A program made the position numbers and the translations under genes. Shown here piece by piece: positions 1 through 5,131 of a stretch of DNA of 9,753 bases. The DNA lies in the NCBI GenBank assembly GCA_002373615.1, contig DFKU01000013.1, positions 1 to 9,753 of the forward strand, written 5' to 3'. The notes under the pieces were generated by a model that was given only the letters and a program-made list of their open reading frames with translations, did no database searches and was not told where the DNA came from. Origin of the DNA: Alphaproteobacteria bacterium UBA3637. GTDB lineage: Bacteria; Pseudomonadota; Alphaproteobacteria; CAAHEQ01; UBA3637. Numbering within the stretch: position 1 is the stretch's first letter; every line of letters starts with the position of its first letter.

Positions 1-32
1 GGTGAGTGTGGGCGTTCTACCCCCTTACTGTC

Positions 33-55
33 ATCCTCGGACTTGATCCGAGGAT
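33..55. repeat. Alphaproteobacterial-type palindromic repeat
   Basis: Seen: a perfect 9-bp inverted repeat, ATCCTCGGA (33-41) and TCCGAGGAT (47-55), with the 5-base loop CTTGA. The flanks TGTC on the left and CCACTTGG on the right match the general form of short palindromic repeats (GTCATCCTCGG...CCGAGGATCC) that occur in many copies in alphaproteobacterial genomes. No other copy is visible in this window. It lies inside the open reading frame that continues into the prepilin-like gene, so either it supplies the N-terminal leader codons or the true start lies elsewhere. Function is unknown; such elements are usually intergenic. Confidence 0.75.
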
Positions 56-1515
56 CCACTTGGCGTGGCCTTAACGTACCTCGTTGTGCACAATACGCAC
101 AATCCGGGCGCAGTATGGTGGAAATGCTAGGCGTCCTGGCCGTTATCGGCGTCTTATCTGTCGCAGGGATAGCGGGCTATAATTCCGCCATGAACAAACA
201 CCGCGCGAATGAGCTCTTGAACGAGGCAAGTAAACGTGCGACAGTGGTTGCCGCTCAAGTCCTGCAAGGGCGGGAGACTTTTTCCATCAATGAATTTCCC
301 AATAATGAAGCATTGAAGTTTAGCACAGAAGTGACACATGATAAAACTAATAGTCAATTTACTTTGGAAATTGGCGGGGTGAGTGAAGCCGTCTGTCAAC
401 AAATGAACAATGCCAAAGGCCCAGTCATTCGTAAATTTGAACCTGCAACTTGTTCAGGGGATAACAATACGGTTAAACTGACCTATAATGACGATATGTC
501 CCCCACAGCCAAAGCCTGTGATTTTGCTTCAGAAAGTGAATGTAGAGGTGGTGGCAAGACTTGGTGTAGTGGTCAAGGGACAAATGGCGCCTGTTCGGAT
601 AGTTCGGATTGTTGCGCCGGGGTAGATACCACCTGTCAAACCTGCGCAACGGACGGAACGATTACGAATAAAACAGGTGCCTGCGATTTAGACGGAACAG
701 GTGATGGTTTCTGCTATAACGGTGCCTGTGTCAGTTGTGATCAATTTGACGGTACAAGTGAATCTTATACAGGCGGAGCCGTTCCCGGGACAACCTGCCG
801 TTGCGAATCGGGGTACAAGTGGGATACCGCCGGCGAACAATGTGTGGTCGCCACGAAAAACAGTGCCTGTGCGACGCAGGATGAGTGCGGCGGATCAAAC
901 AGTGATTATTATTGCCAATACACGGCTTATGCCCAATGTGTTGAGGATACCCTGACGGCAATGGGATGCACGGGGACGACGGCGGATACGTGTAGCAAAC
1001 CGGGTACCTGCAAGTCCGTGGGGGGATCCAAGTCCATCACGGCGGCCCAATTGTCAACATTGACATCAGCCGGGTTTGCGAACACGATAGAGGCATCTGT
1101 AGATCTGATGACTTGGTGGAGTGCGGTGAATTGGTGTCAGGCGAAGGGGAAACAGCTGATCGGTGTAGAGGACCTGAACGTCTACCGCAGTGGGACAACG
1201 ACCCAAGTGGTAGAGAACACCGAAAAGAGTTATGGTTGTGCCCGCGGAAAGACATGCGATTATTGGTCCAATGACCCTTATACTGCGATGTGGAGTGAAG
1301 ATACTGTGACGGATGCGGCGGATGCGAGCGGCGAGAAATACCGTGACAAGTATAGTGCGAAGTTGGTAACCCTGCGTCAGGTGCTTGGGGGGAAAGTTTT
1401 TTGGACAAAATCCGGATATAATAACGAATCCTGCCCCGCGTTCGCCGTGGGCCTTTCCAATGGTAACGTCCGCGACAACGGTCGCAGAGGCAGCCTCTAC
1501 GCTCTGTGTGAGTAA
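43..1515 (+). CDS. Prepilin-like, cysteine-rich surface protein with C-type-lectin-like C-terminus
   Basis: Not a named gene that I recognise. Residues 21-47 are a class III (type IV pilin/pseudopilin-like) signal: SG, then RSMVE with Glu at +5, then the hydrophobic stretch MLGVLAVIGVLSVAGIAG. A prepilin peptidase would be expected to cut after Gly22, leaving a membrane-anchored or assembled extracellular protein. Residues 159-323 hold 22 cysteines in a disulfide-rich region with short C-x-x-C and CC motifs. From about 356 the sequence (MTWWSAVNWCQAKGKQLIG, later FWTKSGYNNE and YALCE at the end) resembles C-type-lectin/FGE-like folds of gut bacterial surface proteins; this is inference from pattern. 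Start is uncertain: the frame is open to the window edge, TTG 43 lies within a palindrome and has no clear ribosome site, and ATG 115 would remove the cleavage site. The true start may be upstream of the window. G+C looks higher than in the neighbouring orphans. Confidence 0.8.
   Translation: MIRGSTWRGLNVPRCAQYAQSGRSMVEMLGVLAVIGVLSVAGIAGYNSAMNKHRANELLNEASKRATVVAAQVLQGRETFSINEFPNNEALKFSTEVTHDKTNSQFTLEIGGVSEAVCQQMNNAKGPVIRKFEPATCSGDNNTVKLTYNDDMSPTAKACDFASESECRGGGKTWCSGQGTNGACSDSSDCCAGVDTTCQTCATDGTITNKTGACDLDGTGDGFCYNGACVSCDQFDGTSESYTGGAVPGTTCRCESGYKWDTAGEQCVVATKNSACATQDECGGSNSDYYCQYTAYAQCVEDTLTAMGCTGTTADTCSKPGTCKSVGGSKSITAAQLSTLTSAGFANTIEASVDLMTWWSAVNWCQAKGKQLIGVEDLNVYRSGTTTQVVENTEKSYGCARGKTCDYWSNDPYTAMWSEDTVTDAADASGEKYRDKYSAKLVTLRQVLGGKVFWTKSGYNNESCPAFAVGLSNGNVRDNGRRGSLYALCE
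1411..1512 (+). other. Candidate variable C-terminal segment
   Basis: This is the last 34 codons of the prepilin-like gene. By direct count 27 of 34 end in C or T and 19 of 34 end in C, against 14 and 5 in the preceding 34 codons (1309-1410). A run such as AAC GTC CGC GAC AAC GGT CGC is what adenine-directed mutagenesis of AAC/AAT codons would leave. The position, at the very end of a lectin-like domain, also fits the variable repeat of a diversity-generating retroelement. No reverse transcriptase or template repeat is in the window, so this is a hypothesis only. Recombination among paralogues or plain amino-acid composition could give the same pattern. Confidence 0.3.
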
Positions 1516-1538
1516 GTGGTAGTAGGTTTTAAACCTTC

Positions 1539-1570
1539 CCCTCCCTTATGTCTTAAGGGAGGGATTTTTT
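1539..1570 (+). terminator. Intrinsic terminator of the prepilin-like gene
   Basis: A perfect 10-bp stem, CCCTCCCTTA (1539-1548) with TAAGGGAGGG (1554-1563), loop TGTCT, is followed by A and six T. It starts 24 bases after the stop codon. The next promoter's -35 box begins two bases after the T run. Confidence 0.9.
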
Positions 1571-1571
1571 C

Positions 1572-1600
1572 TTGACTTTTTGATTTTTGTTTGCTATCGT
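1572..1600 (+). promoter_or_regulatory. Sigma-70-type promoter of the SPOR-M50-serS operon
   Basis: TTGACT (1572-1577), a 17-base spacer and TATCGT (1595-1600). It lies directly after the T run of the upstream terminator and about 31 bases before the first start codon of the operon. The -10 is only a moderate match. Confidence 0.55.
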
Positions 1601-1631
1601 CAATTTTATCAATCACTGAAAGGGGATTAAA

Positions 1632-2501
1632 ATGGATGAATTTGAAAAAATCAGGGCTTTTTCGGCAGAACTCGGCAAAAAAACCGAGGAAGCAGTTGCC
1701 GCAGAAAATGCTGAAACTCCCGAAAATAAAACTGAGGTTCCACCTGCATCGGCAGAATACACCGAATCCGCTGAGTTTTTGGAAAATTGGTCAGCCCCAT
1801 CGGAACCTGAAGAAGAAGCACGAAGTCTGTCTAAAACCTTTTGGGTGGTTTTATCTGTTGTTACAGTATTAACAGCGTGTTTGATTGTGGTGATTTACCT
1901 GCTTTTAAAAGGGCCCATTGAAAACGAAGAAGTGGTGACCATTGCCCCCACGCCAAACCCTGTTAAAGTCCGCCCAGAAAACCCCGGCGGGATGATGATT
2001 CCTGATCAAGATAAAGTCATTTATTCCCGATTGACGCAGGATACTTTACCCGTTAAAGTGGAAAAACTGTTCCCCGAGGAAGAAAAACCTGTCATGCCTG
2101 AAGTGGTGGAAGAAACAGTGCCCGAGATTCCTGTTTTTGAAGAAGCAGAAGAAATCAAAGTGATTACTGAACTTCCAAAAGAAGAAGTGCTTCCTAAAAA
2201 AAAGGAAGAAGTAAACTCTACTGCAAAACAACCTGAAGTTGCACCCGCCAAAAAGGGCGAATGGAAAGCGCAACTGTTTTCATCCACTGACAAAGCGAAA
2301 GTTGAAAAACAATGGAAAACGATTTCCAAAAAACACAAGGCCTTGGTGTCCGACATGCCGATGCAGATTGTACGTGTAGATATTCCAGGTAAAGGAATCT
2401 ATTTTCGTCTGTATTTAGGGGAATTTGAAACGCGTCAAATGGCGGCGAATCTGTGTGCCAAACTCAAAAAACAAAAGCAAGATTGTATTCCGGCAAAGTG
2501 A
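1632..2501 (+). CDS. SPOR-domain inner-membrane protein
   Basis: A 289-residue bitopic protein. Residues 1-68 are acidic and presumably cytoplasmic, about 70-92 form one membrane segment (FWVVLSVVTVL...VVIYLLL), 95-207 are a Pro/Glu/Lys/Val-rich periplasmic linker, and 209-287 look like a SPOR domain (GEWKAQLFSS at its start, RLYLGEF, then TRQMAANLCAKLKKQ). SPOR domains bind denuded glycan strands of peptidoglycan and usually bring proteins to the division septum, so an FtsN-like or cell-wall maintenance role is inferred. The start ATG is preceded by AGGGG. The gene is first in a tight operon with an M50 protease and serS. In many alphaproteobacteria a SPOR gene likewise precedes nagZ-scpA-scpB-tatABC-serS; those middle genes are absent here. 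Assignment to the SPOR family is based on topology and the C-terminal pattern. Confidence 0.82.
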   Translation: MDEFEKIRAFSAELGKKTEEAVAAENAETPENKTEVPPASAEYTESAEFLENWSAPSEPEEEARSLSKTFWVVLSVVTVLTACLIVVIYLLLKGPIENEEVVTIAPTPNPVKVRPENPGGMMIPDQDKVIYSRLTQDTLPVKVEKLFPEEEKPVMPEVVEETVPEIPVFEEAEEIKVITELPKEEVLPKKKEEVNSTAKQPEVAPAKKGEWKAQLFSSTDKAKVEKQWKTISKKHKALVSDMPMQIVRVDIPGKGIYFRLYLGEFETRQMAANLCAKLKKQKQDCIPAK

Positions 2502-2510
2502 GGAGTTAAG

Positions 2511-3170
2511 ATGTCTTCAATTTATACTTTAACAACGTGGGTTATCCCATTGCTTTTATGTGTTATTTTACATGAAATTGCGCATGGATACGTGGCCTTA
2601 AAATTGGGGGACAAAACAGCTTGGTTGATGGGACGTTTGACGCTTGATCCGCGCAAGCATATTGACCCAATTGGGAGCCTTTTGGTGCCAGGGCTGTTAT
2701 TACTTTCTGGTTCAAAAATGCTGTTCGGTTGGGCGAAACCCGTCCCGGTGGATTTTAATCGCCTGAATCACCCAAAACGTGATATGGGCTTGGTGGCTTT
2801 GGCGGGCCCCTTGGCGAATGTGTTGTTGGCCATCGTTTTTGTTTTATTGGGGCGTTTGATTTTATTTATACTACCTGTTGATAATCACTTGACCCTGTGG
2901 CTACTGGAAAACATCAAAAATGGGATAGGGCTTTCGTTGGTGCTGGCCTGCTTTAACCTATTGCCCATTTTACCCATGGATGGGGGACGTGTGGTGGCCT
3001 CGCTCCTGCCCAGAAATTTATCAATTAAATACCAAGAATCAGAAAAGTATGGACTTTTTGTTTTAATTGGTGTATTATTTTTACTACCTGCCATGGGAAT
3101 AGATATAGTAGGCTGGTTTATCGGCACGCTTTATCCGTTCTTTGCGCGTTTGTTGAATATTTTTATGTAA
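2511..3170 (+). CDS. Site-2-type (M50) intramembrane metalloprotease
   Basis: A 219-residue multi-pass membrane protein of the site-2 protease family, the short form without a PDZ domain. The zinc-binding motif HEIAH is at residues 21-25 in the first membrane segment, and the second motif NLLPILPMDGGR is at 149-160, with Asp157 the expected third zinc ligand. GWAKPVPVDF (73-82) and GLVALAGPLANVLLA (93-107) are also typical of this group. About 4-5 hydrophobic segments cover the chain. The substrate is unknown; family members cut membrane-spanning segments of regulators. The start follows the previous stop by 9 bases and its ribosome site AGGAG overlaps that stop (2501-2505), so translation of the two genes is likely linked. 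serS follows after another 9 bases. Confidence 0.92.
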   Translation: MSSIYTLTTWVIPLLLCVILHEIAHGYVALKLGDKTAWLMGRLTLDPRKHIDPIGSLLVPGLLLLSGSKMLFGWAKPVPVDFNRLNHPKRDMGLVALAGPLANVLLAIVFVLLGRLILFILPVDNHLTLWLLENIKNGIGLSLVLACFNLLPILPMDGGRVVASLLPRNLSIKYQESEKYGLFVLIGVLFLLPAMGIDIVGWFIGTLYPFFARLLNIFM

Positions 3171-3179
3171 GGAGAAAAA

Positions 3180-4472
3180 ATGTTAGATATCAAATTAGTT
3201 CGTGAAAATCCGGAACTGGTCAAAGAAAATATTAAGAAAAAATTTCAAGATTCCAAGCTTCCTTTGGTGGATGAAGTCATTGAGTTGGACAAACGAAATC
3301 GTTCAGCCATTACCGAAGTTGAGGCTTTGCGCGCCAAAAGAACAAACCTGTCTAAACAAATTGGTGCTTTGATGGGGCAGGGGAAACGGGACGAAGCCGA
3401 AGCTGTCAAAAAAGAAAGTCAAGAAATCGGGCAAAAAATTACTGACCTAGAGGCCGAACAAGAAAAATTGGCCGAAGAAATTAAACAACGTATGATGGTC
3501 ATTCCAAATATCATTGATGCCTCTGTGCCTGTGGGAAAAGACGATACAGAAAACGTAGAAATTGAACGCTTTGGCGAACCCAAAGTGCCTGATTTTGAAA
3601 TCCCTTACCATGTGGATATTATGGAAAGCTTTAACGGGGTGGATTTTGATTCGGCCCGCCGTGTGTCCGGTAATGGCTTTTATTATTTGCAGGGCGATAT
3701 TGCGCGGCTCCATTCAGCAGTCCTTACCTATGCACGCGACTTTATGATTGACAGGGGCTTTACTTATTGCTTGCCACCCTTTATGATTCGGTCGCAAGTG
3801 GTAACTGGGGTGATGAGCTTTGCCGAAATGGAAGCCATGATGTACAAAATTGAAGGGGAAGATTTATTCCTTATCGGTACCTCCGAACATTCCATGATTG
3901 GGAAGTTCATTGATCAGATTATCCCTGAGGAAAATTTGCCCTATAATTTAACCAGCTATTCACCTTGTTTCCGTAAAGAAAAAGGCGCACATGGTCTGGA
4001 AGAACGTGGTGTCTATCGGATTCACCAATTTGAAAAGCAAGAAATGATTGTCGTGTGTAAGCCCGAAGAAAGTATGGATTGGTATAATAAATTATGGAAA
4101 AATACCGTGGATTTGTTCCGCTCGTTGGATGTTCCCGTTCGCACTTTGGAATGCTGTTCAGGGGATTTGGCAGATTTGAAGGTGAAATCTTGCGATGTGG
4201 AAGCTTGGTCGCCCCGTCAAAAGAAATACTTTGAAGTGGGTTCTTGTTCCACCTTGGGGGATGCACAAGCACGCCGCTTAAAGATTCGTGTGGCAGGTAA
4301 AGATGGTAAAAAGTATTTCCCGCATACTTTGAACAATACTGTGATTGCTTCTCCACGTGCCTTGATTGCTGTTTTGGAAAACAATTTGCAGGCCGACGGA
4401 TCGGTGTTAATTCCAAAAATTTTACAACCTTACATGGGCGGTAAAACGGTATTGACTCCCGTCAAGAAATAA
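3180..4472 (+). CDS. serS: Serine--tRNA ligase (seryl-tRNA synthetase)
   Basis: Charges tRNA-Ser with serine in the cytoplasm (class II synthetase, homodimer). Length 430 residues is normal. Residues about 28-105 form the long antiparallel coiled-coil arm that contacts the tRNA variable arm. The catalytic core has GTSEHSM (233-239), motif 2 FRKEKGAHG...RIHQFEKQE (264-288), QARRLKIR (363-370) and the motif 3 region TLNNTVIASPRALIAVLEN (383-401) with Arg393, then ADGSVLIP and PYMGG. The usual bacterial form of motif 3 is NGSGLAVGR; here it is NNTVIASPR, a variant that I associate with some Firmicutes and, more loosely, archaeal enzymes. This suggests that the gene was replaced by transfer. The start ATG has AAGGAG just upstream, overlapping the previous stop. 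The function call is secure; the origin is inference. Confidence 0.96.
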   Translation: MLDIKLVRENPELVKENIKKKFQDSKLPLVDEVIELDKRNRSAITEVEALRAKRTNLSKQIGALMGQGKRDEAEAVKKESQEIGQKITDLEAEQEKLAEEIKQRMMVIPNIIDASVPVGKDDTENVEIERFGEPKVPDFEIPYHVDIMESFNGVDFDSARRVSGNGFYYLQGDIARLHSAVLTYARDFMIDRGFTYCLPPFMIRSQVVTGVMSFAEMEAMMYKIEGEDLFLIGTSEHSMIGKFIDQIIPEENLPYNLTSYSPCFRKEKGAHGLEERGVYRIHQFEKQEMIVVCKPEESMDWYNKLWKNTVDLFRSLDVPVRTLECCSGDLADLKVKSCDVEAWSPRQKKYFEVGSCSTLGDAQARRLKIRVAGKDGKKYFPHTLNNTVIASPRALIAVLENNLQADGSVLIPKILQPYMGGKTVLTPVKK

Positions 4473-4475
4473 ACA

Positions 4476-4504
4476 TTGACAAAAAATTAAAAATATGATA
4501 TACT
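4476..4504 (+). promoter_or_regulatory. Near-consensus sigma-70 promoter of the orphan gene
   Basis: TTGACA (4476-4481), a 17-base spacer and TATACT (4499-4504). This is one of the two best promoters in the window. It begins only 3 bases after the serS stop codon. The likely transcription start, about 4511, falls just after the left arm of the adjoining inverted repeat, giving a leader of roughly 26 bases. Confidence 0.85.
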
Positions 4505-4536
4505 CCTTTCAGCAATAAGGCAGAAAGGAGTTTTTT
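4502..4536 (+). terminator. Probable serS operon terminator overlapping the next promoter and ribosome site
   Basis: A perfect 9-bp inverted repeat, ACTCCTTTC (4502-4510) and GAAAGGAGT (4523-4531), loop of 12 bases, is followed by five more T before ATG 4537. RNA reading through from serS would fold a hairpin plus U run, i.e. an intrinsic terminator. The right arm is also the ribosome binding site (AAGGAG) of the next gene. Transcripts begun at the TTGACA/TATACT promoter would lack the left arm and leave that site free. The 12-base loop is long for a terminator, so a DNA-level operator is an alternative. Confidence 0.6.
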
Positions 4537-5100
4537 ATGGTGAACGATAAAAAGAATTTAAATGACAAAGATATTTCTATATTGAATTCGTATCAATATG
4601 CGAAAGGAAAAGTTTTAACTTTACCAGAAGGAATTAGGTTTATCGGTGGTGAACTGGATTTAAGAGCTTCATGTGTTGATATGATTCCTGCTGGATTAAA
4701 GGGGATTGATAGCGTTTATTTTTCTGTTTCACCAAAATTTATTGCCCCAGATTATACTGGTGAAGTTTTGATTGATTACCTTGATGACCCTGTTCACCCC
4801 TTGGATGATTTAAAAAAGTATAAGGATCGTTATGTCAGATGTCAAAAATTTGTGGAAATGCCTCGCTATTTCTATGATAGGTTGTGTACCTTACCAAAAG
4901 ACATGCGCTTTTTTAAAGCCGAAGACGGATATTGTCTAGATTTAAGCAAAACTTCTGTCAGATATGCATCCGCAATTTTAGGTATTTCAAGAATTATTTT
5001 TGAACATCCCCTTGAGTTTTTTAGACCTGATTTTTCCCAAAAAATCGCCCATCATAAAGGGCATCAAATGACGAATCAAAAAAACAGAATTAAGGAATAA
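4537..5100 (+). CDS. Unknown protein with two copies of a ~47-residue motif
   Basis: Not recognised. 187 residues, no signal peptide or membrane segment, so probably cytoplasmic. Two parts of the chain align: 27-73 (LTLPEGIRF...ELDLRASCV...GIDSVYF...PKFIAPDY) and 116-166 (LCTLPKDMRF...CLDLSKTSV...GISRIIF...LEFFRPDF). Shared positions follow TLP..(I/M)RF...LDL...(S/T).V...GI....F...F..PD(Y/F). The LP...LDL...(S/T) spacing is reminiscent of leucine-rich-repeat-like modules in gut bacterial proteins, but no clear LRR consensus is present. The last ~20 residues are polar (AHHKGHQMTNQ) and probably flexible. The gene has its own strong promoter and a good ribosome site (AAAGGAG), so it is likely expressed. 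Its base composition is more AT-rich than serS or pgk, which hints at recent acquisition or weak codon selection. Confidence 0.8.
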   Translation: MVNDKKNLNDKDISILNSYQYAKGKVLTLPEGIRFIGGELDLRASCVDMIPAGLKGIDSVYFSVSPKFIAPDYTGEVLIDYLDDPVHPLDDLKKYKDRYVRCQKFVEMPRYFYDRLCTLPKDMRFFKAEDGYCLDLSKTSVRYASAILGISRIIFEHPLEFFRPDFSQKIAHHKGHQMTNQKNRIKE

Positions 5101-5103
5101 ACC

Positions 5104-5128
5104 AAAGGCCCCGAAATTCGGGGCTTTT
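5104..5128. terminator. Bidirectional terminator between convergent genes
   Basis: GCCCCG (5108-5113) pairs with CGGGGC (5119-5124), extended by AAAG/TTTT on the outside, loop AAATT. The T run on the plus strand and the A run (T run on the minus strand) allow it to stop transcription from both the orphan gene (ends 5100) and ettA (ends 5132). Confidence 0.85.
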
Positions 5129-5131
5129 AGT

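Noticed and set aside
1591..1872. 93-codon plus-strand frame overlapping the start of the SPOR gene
   Set aside because: It starts at TTG inside the promoter region, is offset from the SPOR frame, and has no ribosome site; the SPOR frame has a clear start and a domain.
2021..2356. Ser/Phe-rich minus-strand open frames inside the SPOR gene
   Set aside because: They are the complement of the GAA/AAA-rich linker codons of the SPOR protein, with no signals of their own.
3919..4416. 165-codon open frame on the minus strand inside serS
   Set aside because: It is antisense to a certain gene, has no ribosome site or family resemblance, and its composition is what the complement of serS codons gives.
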